Source: Acetobacter estunensis
Lineage (GTDB): Bacteria > Pseudomonadota > Alphaproteobacteria > Acetobacterales > Acetobacteraceae
Length of the DNA stretch: 38,889 bases
Reading direction: 5' to 3'
Assembly (NCBI RefSeq): GCF_019083805.1
Contig: NZ_JAHRDV010000018.1
Coordinates: 1-38,889, forward strand
Below the pieces are notes generated by a model. That model saw only the letters and a program-made list of their open reading frames with translations. It was not told the DNA's origin and made no database searches. The position numbers and the translations under genes are program-made. Below, one piece after another: positions 13,792 to 21,887 of this stretch; position 1 is the stretch's first letter, and each line of letters begins with the position of its first letter.

Positions 13792-13925
13792 TCCTGCTGC
13801 TTGATACCAACGTGATCATGGAGACGAGGAGGCCCGTCCCGGAGCAGCGTGTTCTGGCCAGCCACGACGTGTCGCCTTTCGAGGCGGCTGGTGTGCGGGT
13901 TTTCAATCTGTGGGGGGATATCTGA
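13788..13925 (+). pseudogene. PIN toxin with large internal deletion
   Basis: The frame MILLLDTNVIMETRRPVPEQRVLA is a FitB/VapC N-terminus (DTNVI with Asp6). It joins directly to SHDVSPFEAAGVRVFNLWGDI, which corresponds to the C-terminal (xxNVxDFEaaGVrvxNPW) end of the same family. About 90 central codons with the other catalytic acids are gone, without loss of frame. Total length is 45 codons. The stop overlaps the start of the DUF6118 gene (TGATG at 13923-13927). Confidence 0.72.
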
Positions 13926-14596
13926 TGTCCGAGACAGATCCAGCAGCGCGCGCGTTTGAGGACCTGTGCGCCGAAATGACGGTACTCCGGCGCAGCGTGG
14001 AAGCGTTGCCGCAGGCGTGGCGGGACAATCGGCCCCCGGATTACACGGAGGATCTGGCCCGTGTCGTGAAGGCCATGAATGCAGTCGGTGCACGAATGGA
14101 GGCGATCGAGGCCAATCCGACGCTGAAGATGACGCCCCAGGCGTATGGGCAAGGGATTCGTCAGGCCGGGATTTCTGCCAGTCAGGAGATGCAGACAGCG
14201 TTTCAGAAAGCGATAGGTGAGGTTCAGGGGGAACGTCGGGTTCTTGCCAATATCATTGGTCAGTCCCGTCAGCAGGATCGTCAGAACTGGTGGCTGTTAG
14301 GGGTGGGTCTTGCATGTCTTGTTGCAGGGATCGGGTTGTCGCCTGTTCTGGCGTATCTCCTGCCATCTTCTGTCGGGACGCGAGTGGCATCCTTTATTGT
14401 TGGGGAGAAAGATCGCTGGAACTCTGGGGCCATGATGATGGCGGTCAGCAATCCTGAAGGCTGGCAACGTGTACGTGAGGACAGCCAGCTGGTTGAGGCC
14501 AACAGAGACAGGATTGCAGCCTGCCAGAAAGCGGCATCGGGTCAGGAAAAAACTCAGAAACCCTGTGTCATCATTGTTCCGGCAGAGCAGGAATAG
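13925..14596 (+). CDS. DUF6118-like membrane-anchored protein
   Basis: A 223-residue protein starting at ATG 13925 (MSETDPAARAFEDLCAEMTVLRRSVEALPQAW). The N-terminal ~115 residues are helical and probably coiled coil. One strong transmembrane segment lies at 122-146 (NWWLLGVGLACLVAGIGLSPVLAYL). The C-terminus has NSGAMMMAVSNPEGWQRV and two Cys. The overall pattern matches a plasmid-borne family I recall as DUF6118; function unknown. It is coupled to the TA remnant by a 1-nt stop/start overlap. In related plasmids such genes often accompany TA or mobilisation genes. Confidence 0.7.
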   Translation: MSETDPAARAFEDLCAEMTVLRRSVEALPQAWRDNRPPDYTEDLARVVKAMNAVGARMEAIEANPTLKMTPQAYGQGIRQAGISASQEMQTAFQKAIGEVQGERRVLANIIGQSRQQDRQNWWLLGVGLACLVAGIGLSPVLAYLLPSSVGTRVASFIVGEKDRWNSGAMMMAVSNPEGWQRVREDSQLVEANRDRIAACQKAASGQEKTQKPCVIIVPAEQE

Positions 14597-14627
14597 TCTT
14601 CAGGGGATAAAAGCCGACAGCAGAATA

Positions 14628-14705
14628 TGACATGTCAAAGAAACCGGATTTCTTTGACGGATCATCCTGACGTGTTAGAAAAAACATATATTGCTACCAC
14701 GTCAG
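14628..14705. promoter_or_regulatory. Nested inverted repeats upstream of the Fic gene
   Basis: Three elements are visible: the palindrome TGACATGTCA (14628-14637); a 10-bp perfect inverted repeat GTCAAAGAAA/TTTCTTTGAC with 5-nt loop (14634-14658); and CTGACGTG (14667-14674) with its complement CACGTCAG (14698-14705). The second could terminate the DUF6118 transcript, although there is no T tract. The third brackets a TATATT -10-like sequence just before the Fic start and may be an operator. Confidence 0.5.
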
Positions 14706-14711
14706 AATGTC

Positions 14712-15806
14712 ATGTTAACGCCAACCTACCTTATTCGACCTTTGCCGCCTCAGACGGACATAGAAACGGTTCCGGTTCTCAGGGCGCTGGTCGAGGCCAA
14801 TAAGGCTCTGGCGGAACTGAAGGGGCGGGCGGCAACTATTCCCAATCAGGGGATCCTGATTGATACGTTGGCTTTGCAGGAAGCCAAGGCGTCTTCGGAA
14901 ATCGAGAATATCGTCACCACCCAGGATGAGCTTTTCCAGGCGGATCTGTTTCCCGAGGGGCCGGATTCAGTGGCGGCCAAGGAAGTCGCCCTGTATCGAG
15001 ATGCCCTGCATCTTGGGTTTCGACAGCTGAAAGAAACCGACGGCCTGATCCTGAACAAGGGGCTGATCGCGATTTTCCAGAGGCTCAAGAAGCGGGAAGA
15101 TGGGTTTCGAAACACCCCGGGAACGGCCTTGAAGAACGAGCGCACGGGGGAAGTGGTTTTTGTGCCGCCGCAGGACGGGCGGGAGATTATCGGGCATATG
15201 TCGGATCTGGAGCGGTTCGTGAATGATGACGGGCTCTGTGACCTGGATCCACTCATCAAGATGGCTCTGATCCACCATCAGTTTGAGAGCATTCATCCCT
15301 TTCCCGATGGGAATGGCCGCGTCGGGCGGATCCTGAACGTGTTATATCTGACCCGGACCGGCCTTCTGGATATCCCGATCCTCTACCTGTCGCGCTACAT
15401 CACTCGCCACAAAGATGAGTATTATCATCTGTTACAGAAGGTGCGGGATGAAGGCGCATGGGAAGCGTGGATCCTCTACATGCTGCGTGCCGTGGCCGAG
15501 ACATCCAGGATCACCCTGGAGCTGATTGAGGGCATGCGGGCGCAGATGGCCACCATGAAGCAGCGGATGCGGACGGAACTGCCCAAAATTTACAGCCAGG
15601 AGCTGCTGAACAATCTGTTTCGGCATCCTTACACGAAAATCGAGTATGTCCAGACAGATCTGAACATCGCGCGTCAGACGGCAGGGAAATACCTCGACCA
15701 GCTCTCAGAGAAAGGCTTGCTGTCCAAGCACCGCTCAGGGCGGAGCAATTATTATATCAACGCACCTCTGGTCCGCCTCTTCCTGGAGGTGTCCGGTGGC
15801 GCATGA
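14712..15806 (+). CDS. Fic-family AMPylase (class II) with C-terminal winged helix
   Basis: A 364-residue Fic protein from ATG 14712; an in-frame TTG at 14691 is an alternative start. An N-terminal Fic_N domain contains the inhibitory motif SSEIEN from Ser61, fitting (S/T)xxxE(G/N). The catalytic loop HPFPDGNGRVGR begins at His195. The C-terminal part (YTKIEYVQTDLNIARQTAGKYLDQLSEKGLLSKHRSGRSNYY) is a winged helix. Fic enzymes transfer AMP to target hydroxyls; this N-terminal inhibitory arrangement is self-regulated. The stop lies 39 nt before the start of a truncated DNA methyltransferase gene in the same direction, suggesting a former two-gene unit. Confidence 0.94.
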   Translation: MLTPTYLIRPLPPQTDIETVPVLRALVEANKALAELKGRAATIPNQGILIDTLALQEAKASSEIENIVTTQDELFQADLFPEGPDSVAAKEVALYRDALHLGFRQLKETDGLILNKGLIAIFQRLKKREDGFRNTPGTALKNERTGEVVFVPPQDGREIIGHMSDLERFVNDDGLCDLDPLIKMALIHHQFESIHPFPDGNGRVGRILNVLYLTRTGLLDIPILYLSRYITRHKDEYYHLLQKVRDEGAWEAWILYMLRAVAETSRITLELIEGMRAQMATMKQRMRTELPKIYSQELLNNLFRHPYTKIEYVQTDLNIARQTAGKYLDQLSEKGLLSKHRSGRSNYYINAPLVRLFLEVSGGA

Positions 15807-15839
15807 AGTGTATGATCTGTTTTTCGAACGTATGGAATT

Positions 15840-18488
15840 TTACGCATGAATCCCGTTGAGATTGAAGAAGCTGTCTCCCGGATTGCCGAGGCACCTTTTA
15901 ATCCCGGGGAATTTCCTTTCGAGTTCCTGCAAGCATTCGGAAACCGCGATGTTACGATCAAGCGGCTTCGCAAGGATAACCGCTCGGACGTTTCTGGGGC
16001 GGTGCTTCAGCGCAACAACATCCATCTGGCCGTTTGTCCTGCCCGCTGCGATCGTTGCCGTGACGCGCAGGATGTCGGGCCAGTTGCGCTCGATGAGCGG
16101 TTCATTGATTTTGCCGCCAACCAGCGCTCGCACATTGGCGGGCGTCGCGTTGGGCGTGAAGGCATAGAGTCTTTTCTGAGAGAGATCTCGGATACACGAT
16201 GCGAACCTGTAGCCGAGCAAGGAGCTGGCGGCGAACACATGATCGGTAAAGCCACCCGTGTCGGCAAAATGCTGGCGGACGCGGCGGCCTGCGTCATTCA
16301 TGAGCAGCCCATCGAGTATATAAGGTGCCTCGCTGACCGTTGCCGGGATGACCTGGGTAGCGAAGGGTGCATATTGATCGGACACATGGCTGTATCCCTT
16401 GAGGCCTGGGACGTTGCCATATTTCGCGTTGATCAGATTCATCGCTTCGCCCTGCTCGGTAGCAAGGAAGAACTGCCCGTCGCTGGATGCGGATTTCCCT
16501 TGTCCCCAGAAGGCGGACATAGGCAGAGCGGCATGGGCTTCCACGATCATGGCGAGCGCCCGATCATAGGCGCTGCCTTCGACATGCCAGCGTGCGATCC
16601 GCAGCAATTCCCAGAAGCTGTGCGTATTGGTCGCCGCTGCCATCTTGCGTAGACCAAGATTGACGCCTTCCGCCAACAACACGTTCATCAGGCCGATCTG
16701 GTCGCGGCAAGGCACGCCAGTGCGCAGATGCGTGAAAGCCTCGGAGAATCCGGTTCGCTCATCGACTTCCAGCAACAAATCGGTGATCCTCGTGGACGGG
16801 AGCTGTTGATAGAGATCGAGTACGAGATCCTCAGTGCCTTCGGGTGTGTCAGCCTTCAGCTTGTCGATGTGCAGCTTGCCGTTCTCGATGATGCCGCCTG
16901 GGATCGTACCGGTTCGCGCCGCGCGGCCAAGCGCCTTCAGTTGTGTATCCAGTCGAGCCCTGCGCTCGGCAAGCCATTCGCCGGGTTGCAGCGGCACAGC
17001 GAACCGCGCGGTCTGCTCTATCGCCTGTGGCGGGACCAGGATCTGCTTGAGGTCGCCATAGCGGCGCGATTTTGCCAGCCATATGTCGCCGGACCGGAAA
17101 GCGTCGCGGATATGGAACAGCACCGCGATTTCCCAAAGTCGGTAGTCGCCGGCGGGCGCAGCGCGAAGATGACGATGCCATTTGGAGCTGGGACGTAGAA
17201 AATCCATAGGAGGATCGGATTTGATCCCGCTCTGTAGCAGCGCGATAGCCGTCAGAAGAGGCTTGGCAATCGGCGCCGCCTGCATGTCGAGCAGGCGCAG
17301 CATCCTGGGCGCATAGAGGCGGAAGCGATGATAGCCGTCCAGCACACGGCTGAGCGGGTCGGCAGCGAGCACATTGGTCAACGCAGAGGCCGTGGCGACA
17401 AGGGTTCTGAACCGTTCCCAGCCTGGACCGGTGGTGATTATCCCGTCCAGGGATGCGCCATCGTCCTGCGCTCCAAGCAAAGCACCACCGATTTCAGCAA
17501 AAGACTTCAGCGTGTCCCGAACGGCCGCCTTTTCGTCGGCGATCTTGGTGCTGCAAAGGCGTTCGGAGACCCGATAGAGACGGCCTACGATGCGATCGTG
17601 GGTCTCCACGATGACATCAGCCAGAGATGACCGCCATTCCATGGTGCAGACAGCGAGGATTGCAAGCCGCCTGCCTTCGGGCAGATCGCGCATGCCGTCG
17701 GCGTAATAGCGCTCGCCCTGCCGGCGAAGGCGGGTCACACGATGCGCGGGAACGCCGTCCAGCAAATCTGCCGGAAGATCGAACTTGTGGAGATATTCCA
17801 GTCGATCCATCAGCCGATTGGCCGCCGCCGAATTTGCGCCAACTTCGAACTGTCGCAGCCATACGAAGCGGGTGATGCGACCATCCACCGTATTCTCTAA
17901 CAGATGAGCCAAATTCTCGCTCAGGGCTGGTGTTATGCGATGGGCGATACGATCTTCGATCCTGCGTTCGGCCTTGACCAGTGCATCGGCACAAAGGCGC
18001 TCAATCGTTGAGAAACCGGGAAGGATTGTGCGGGTGCGGCGACACTCTGCAACGAAGCGACGGGCAAGATCCTCATTCGATGTCGCCGCCTCGGCTTCCC
18101 GAGCGATCCAATCGCGCAAATCCCGTGCGCCCCGCCCCGAAAAGGAGCGATAGCCGTAGATCCGGCGTAGGTCCGCCAGATGCTCATGCCGGGTCTCCTC
18201 GCGCGCGGCATAGAGGAGTAGATCGTCACGGCTCAGCCCGAGCTGGGCCGCGATGAAATCCGATACCTGTGCCGGGATCAGCTCGCCAGGGGTGAGTACC
18301 CGGCCCGGGTAGCGCAGGACGCACAGTTGCAGCGCGAAGCCGAAACGGTTGTGGGCGCGCCGGCGCTGGCGGATATGCCCGAGATCCTCATCGCTAAGGG
18401 TATAGTGCCGCAGCAGATCACCTTGATCGACCGGTAAGTGAAACAGCGCCTCGCGCTGTCGATCGGTCAGGGTCACGCGACGCGGCAT
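15840..18488 (-). pseudogene. tnpA: Tn3-family transposase, 3'-truncated (element 1)
   Basis: The minus-strand frame begins MPRRVTLTDRQREALFHLP (ATG at 18488) and gives a Tn3-type transposase with N-terminal DUF4158-like domain and DDE core: Asp670 (SASSDGQFF) and Asp743 (HFADTGGFTDHVF). Genuine similarity stops at ERNWPDILRVTATIAAG, near plus position 16041. The remaining ~67 codons are antisense of the methyltransferase fragment. The expected C-terminal ~165 residues, including the catalytic Glu of NKGEAxNAL, and the adjoining terminal repeat are missing. The protein should be inactive. It is divergent from its resolvase gene at 18614, the usual Tn3 layout. Confidence 0.9.
15846..16041 (+). 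pseudogene. N-terminal fragment of an MmeI-like/class I DNA methyltransferase
   Basis: From ATG 15846 the frame reads MNPVEIEEAVSRIAEAPFNPGEFPFEFLQAFGNRDVTIKRLRKDNRSDVSGAVLQRNNIHLAVCPA. This is the characteristic start of large MmeI/YeeA-like SAM-dependent DNA methyltransferases (AEFPFxFLxAFGNKxTTIKRLR...NKSDxGGVLQxNNIHIAxC). After about residue 65 the sequence becomes the antisense of the Tn3 transposase, so the remaining gene (normally well over 800 residues) is gone. The frame stays open to 16652 only through antisense reading. The junction is at about 16038-16043. Confidence 0.82.
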
Positions 18489-18613
18489 ACATGCTCCTTA
18501 TTCTTTCCAAGGTAAGGTTTGAGATAGTTTGATTGCGATGCTGGTTAAGATACACAATAGTGCAAGCTTATGTGCTCATGTTCGTCACCGCTTCAAACCA
18601 ACGTTTAAGAAAC
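18489..18613. promoter_or_regulatory. Intergenic region of Tn3 element 1 (expected res site)
   Basis: The 125 bp between divergent tnpA and tnpR is where Tn3-family elements carry res and both promoters. I see no individually convincing resolvase subsites by eye. The call rests on position only. Confidence 0.45.
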
Positions 18614-19228
18614 ATGCTGATCGGATATGCCCGCGTCTCCAAAGCCGATGGTTCCCAATCCCTCGACCTCCAGCACGACGCCCTGCGTGCCGCCGGTATC
18701 GAGCCAGGTAATATTTATGATGATCGTGCATCCGGTAGCCGCGATGATCGGCCCGGCTTAGCTGCATGCCTCAAATCCTTGCGCGACGGCGATGTGCTGG
18801 TGGTCTGGAAACTCGATCGCCTCGGGCGCTCGCTCGCCCACCTGGTCAACACCGTGAAGGATCTGTCAGACCGCAGGATCGGCCTGCGTGTGCTGACCGG
18901 AAAAGGCGCTCAGATCGACACCACGACCGCATCCGGCCGCATGGTGTTCGGTATCTTTGCCACTCTGGCCGAGTTCGAGCGGGATCTGATCCGCGAGCGC
19001 ACCATGGCTGGCCTTGCCGCAGCCAGAGCGCGCGGACGAAAGGGAGGGCGAAAATTCGCCCTGACCAAAGCACAGGTGCGTCTCGCCCAGGCCGCCATGG
19101 CGCAGCGCGACACGTCTGTTTCCGATCTGTGCAAGGAACTCGGGATCGAGCGCGTCACTCTATACAGATATGTCGGACCGAAGGGCGAGCTCAGGGATTA
19201 TGGGTTGACTACACGAAAGTGCATTTAA
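18614..19228 (+). CDS. tnpR: Serine recombinase/resolvase TnpR (element 1), altered C-terminus
   Basis: A 204-residue resolvase from ATG 18614: MLIGYARVSKADGSQSLDLQHDALRAAG with nucleophile Ser9. It continues with VWKLDRLGRSLAHLVNTVKDL, GRMVFGIFATLAEFERDLIRERTMAGLAAARARGRKGGR and a C-terminal HTH (LCKELGIERVTLYRYVGPKGELRDYG). The last residues LTTRKCI are encoded by a Tn3 terminal-repeat-like sequence starting at 19202, so the native end appears replaced. The catalytic and HTH parts are intact; activity may persist. Confidence 0.9.
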   Translation: MLIGYARVSKADGSQSLDLQHDALRAAGIEPGNIYDDRASGSRDDRPGLAACLKSLRDGDVLVVWKLDRLGRSLAHLVNTVKDLSDRRIGLRVLTGKGAQIDTTTASGRMVFGIFATLAEFERDLIRERTMAGLAAARARGRKGGRKFALTKAQVRLAQAAMAQRDTSVSDLCKELGIERVTLYRYVGPKGELRDYGLTTRKCI

Positions 19229-19239
19229 CGTACGTTTAG
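19202..19239. repeat. Tn3-family terminal inverted repeat, left (candidate)
   Basis: The 38 bp beginning GGG at 19202 match the reverse complement of 35318-35355 at 31 of 38 positions by my alignment, with the core CACGAAAGTG identical. GGG at the outer edge, 38-bp length and a TACG-containing inner part are Tn3-like. It interrupts the end of tnpR 1 and faces right. No 5-bp duplication matches between the flanks (ATTAT left, TTCAT right). Confidence 0.65.
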
Positions 19240-19273
19240 AGAGAACGTTAAACGAACTATCATGTAAGGTTTA

Positions 19274-20116
19274 GGGCCTGTTAGGTCTTGAGGCGATCTG
19301 CTGTTGCGGCGATGCAGATAACGGCCATGAAGGACGTAGCGGTTTTCTCATACCGCGTGGCGACTGCTCTCCACTCCTTGAGACGTGCCCACAGATTTTC
19401 CACCAGATGTCGGTGCCGATAGGCCCATTTCGGGCAGGTTACTTGTGGCTCGTTGCGTTTTGTCGGGATGACCGGGCGTGAACCCCTGTCCCATAAGGCC
19501 TCTCGAAACTGGTTCGAGGCATAGCCCCGATCGCAAACGACATAGCGCGGGGCGTGCGGCAATGCGTCAAGGAGGGCCATGGCCGAGGGGAGTTCATGGG
19601 CCTGACCTGGCGTCAGGGTGAAAGACAGGGCCTTTCCATGCCCATCTGCGGCTACGCAGACCTTGCTGCCAAACCCTCCACGCGAGCGGCCAAGTGCTTC
19701 ACGATCATTGCGGCGTTCTCTGAATCCCCCTTTTTGGCCGCTCCGGCGGCCTTGTGATGAGCCCGAATGTTTGTGCCGTCGAGGAAGACCATACCTAAAG
19801 CCGGATCTTGACCCTTCACCTGTTCAAACAGAGCCTGCCAGACGCCGAGCTTTGCCCAACGGATGAAGAGTTGGGCTGCCGTCCACCAGGGGCCGAGTTC
19901 AGCAGGAATTGAGCGCCATTTCGCGCCATTCTGATGGCGCCAGAAAATCGCCGACAGGGTCCGCCGCAGATCGCGAGGCGGGGTTTTGCCTTTTGGACGG
20001 ACCGTCTCGATCAGAGGTTCCCCGACCGACCATGCATCATCGGAAAATACAGACTGCATCATGCTCATCACAAAGAGCTATGCAACTCGTTCCGTCTTTC
20101 AAGACCTAACAGGCCC
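19274..20116 (-). mobile_element. IS5-family insertion sequence (IS427-like), complete
   Basis: Perfect terminal inverted repeats GGGCCTGTTAGGTCTTG (19274-19290) and CAAGACCTAACAGGCCC (20100-20116) bound an 843-bp element, flanked on both sides by TA. It carries a two-frame transposase on the minus strand and sits just inside the candidate left end of the large Tn3-type element. Confidence 0.93.
19281..20071 (-). CDS. IS5-family transposase (orfA/orfB, programmed -1 frameshift)
   Basis: orfA (20071 to 19652) reads MMQSVFSDDAWSVGEPLIE...LRRTLSAIFWRHQNGAKWRSIP...MVFLDGTNIRAHHKAAGAAKKGDSENAA, the N-terminal IS5/IS427 transposase with Asp in LDGT. orfB continues in the -1 frame as RRNDREALGRSRGGFGSKVCVAADGHGKALSF...CDRGYASNQFREALWDRGSRPVIP...RHRHLVENLWARLKEWRAVATRYEK, with the second Asp (CDRGY) and the catalytic Glu (VENLWARLKEW). 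The switch is likely at AAAAAGGGGG (plus 19726-19735). The stop lies inside the terminal repeat. The element appears intact. Confidence 0.92.
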
Positions 20117-20383
20117 TAGCTGTAGGCTAAGGCGCATCCCTTTCGGCCGTAGCTCACAAAAGGTCGCGTAAGTCTCTCGTAACGTGCGCTCGGAAAAAGG
20201 TGACGAGTGATCTACCCGCAGCAAGCGCTCAGTTTCGATGGTGCTATCGTCATGAACTCGAGGCAGACAGGGACTCAATTGTTCGACGTGGTAGATTGAA
20301 ACAGTAGAAAATGAAGAATGTTTTAAGTGGGTACCGATAGGTAGATTGATCGGACAGTCACTCTATCCAAAGGAACACGCCCG
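20117..20383. other. Non-coding stretch inside the putative transposon
   Basis: No gene or RNA is recognised between the IS5 element and the small membrane ORF. GTAGATTGA occurs twice (near 20291 and 20341), which I could not connect to a function. Confidence 0.5.
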
Positions 20384-20557
20384 ATGTTTTACGAAATTGC
20401 CACACACGGCGTGATAAGCGTCATATTATTCTGTGGCTTTCTCGGCATGCCACTGCTGGGCATCGTTGCAATGATCCTAGAGCTGCGCCGAAAAGATGAT
20501 CCGAGAGAACCTGCGACCGCTGGCCGAGTGCCAGTCTGCATTGCCTATACTATCTGA
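20384..20557 (+). CDS. Small single-span membrane protein
   Basis: A 57-residue ORF with RBS AAAGGAAC before ATG 20384: MFYEIATHGVISVILFCGFLG, then MPLLGIVAMILELRRKDDPREP. It has one long hydrophobic segment (residues ~9-33) followed by a charged cytoplasmic-type tail. It has no recognised family. It is convergent with the DoxDA operon. Translation is plausible but unproven. Confidence 0.45.
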   Translation: MFYEIATHGVISVILFCGFLGMPLLGIVAMILELRRKDDPREPATAGRVPVCIAYTI

Positions 20558-20765
20558 TTGCTGGCTCAGTCTCCGCCGCTTTACTGTAAATTCCAAAAAA
20601 TCTGACGCAGACGAATTTTAATCTGCTTTGGTTAAAGTCTACGCGCGTCATATGGTGATATTATACCAAACTTGATCGATGATGTACGCGCGCTTGGCGC
20701 GTGCTCCTTATGAGAGACGCCGCCGGAAGAACCAACGGCGCCAGTCTCCTGCCTTGCAGCAAGAC

Positions 20766-21875
20766 TTATTTAGAAACACCAAGCGGTGCCGTGAATATAC
20801 GCCCGTCGACATCCGTGAAGCGAATAACCGACCCGTTTGCCGGCGTATGGGCCTGCGTTAGCCACGGGAGGGTAATGGTCGCCTTCGCCCCCATCGGCGC
20901 ACGGATACCGTAGGGCCCCGGGCCAAATTTGTTATAGGCGTAATCATTATCGAAGTTCTGCTTCGTCAGGGCTGACAGAACTTTGGCATCCCAGTGTTCT
21001 GCGATCACTTTGTCCGGCCCGATAACGGCTGCATCAACGATGTGCACGGGTGCTTCAGGCGTTCCTGCATCCAGATAGGCATGAACGCGAATACCGCCAT
21101 CAGCGAGAACGACCGCATTGGACAGCGTCACGTGATGCTTCGTCGGGCTCACCGGCCCACTATGGAACGGCGTAACGACGGAACCGCGAAAATAGCTGTA
21201 GGTGCTGACGTTGTAGATCAGGACAAAGCCGAACAAAGCCAGCGTCAGGTTCCGGAATGGAATATCCGCCAGCGGAAGCGGAAGCGCGCCGCTCGCCCAA
21301 CGAAACCAGGCGCTGTCTGCGAGACGCGGACGTCGGGCCAGCAACACATTGTCGAGGCTGAAAGCACTCGATCCGCCGAGCAGCAGGGTCGTTCCCATAG
21401 CCAGGTTACACGCGGCCATCGTCCATTCGTCGATGCAGGTCGCGCCCTGCCAGCCGAACATGGCCATCAGGATCACGGAAAAACCCATCGAGACGAGCGC
21501 GGACGCCCGGGTCATGAACCCTGCCATCAGCGCGGCACCGGCGATCAGCTCGGCGGCGCTGAAGACGATGACACCTGTGTAGAGGAGCCAGAAATGCTGC
21601 AACAGGAACGAGATGACGTGTTCAAAACCGAACAGCGCCCCAGGCATCGCGGTTTGAAATTTGTTGGCCATCCAGTTGTGGCCGCCCCAGGCGTCGAGCT
21701 TGGAAGGCGCATAGATGAAACGGCGCGACCCGCCGCCCCAGTAAATGAACCCCTGAATGACCCGCGTTGCCAGCAGTGCGAGGCCGCCGATGCGCCAGTT
21801 ACGCTCGGCTTCGGTCAGGGGTCGGGCGGTGGCGCCAAAAACGGCGCGCTGCGCTGATGCGTGTGTGATACTCAT
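20766..21875 (-). CDS. doxDA: DoxD-DoxA fusion, thiosulfate:quinone oxidoreductase-like
   Basis: A 369-residue protein starting at ATG 21875 behind GGAGGCGAAC. The N-terminal ~180 residues are a multi-span DoxD domain (LLATRVIQGFIYWGGGSRRFIY, HNWMANKFQTAMPG, FSAAELIAGAALMAGFMTRASAL, FGWQGATCIDEWTMAACNLAMG). The C-terminal part (from ~PFRNLTLALFGFVLIYN) is a DoxA domain: a TM anchor plus periplasmic region with YSYFRGSVVTPFHSGPVSP and IRFTDVDGRIFTAPLG. DoxDA proteins couple thiosulfate oxidation to tetrathionate with quinone reduction in acidophiles. It is last in an operon with a periplasmic binding protein and a Tat-exported DsrE-like protein. Confidence 0.85.
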   Translation of the reverse strand: MSITHASAQRAVFGATARPLTEAERNWRIGGLALLATRVIQGFIYWGGGSRRFIYAPSKLDAWGGHNWMANKFQTAMPGALFGFEHVISFLLQHFWLLYTGVIVFSAAELIAGAALMAGFMTRASALVSMGFSVILMAMFGWQGATCIDEWTMAACNLAMGTTLLLGGSSAFSLDNVLLARRPRLADSAWFRWASGALPLPLADIPFRNLTLALFGFVLIYNVSTYSYFRGSVVTPFHSGPVSPTKHHVTLSNAVVLADGGIRVHAYLDAGTPEAPVHIVDAAVIGPDKVIAEHWDAKVLSALTKQNFDNDYAYNKFGPGPYGIRAPMGAKATITLPWLTQAHTPANGSVIRFTDVDGRIFTAPLGVSK

Positions 21876-21887
21876 GTTCGCCTCCAT

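Noticed and set aside
15846..16652. 268-codon plus-strand frame as an intact gene
   Set aside because: Only the first ~65 codons resemble a methyltransferase; the rest is antisense of the Tn3 transposase.
20994..21857. 287-codon plus-strand frame
   Set aside because: Antisense of doxDA, with no recognisable domains and His/Arg-rich shadow composition.
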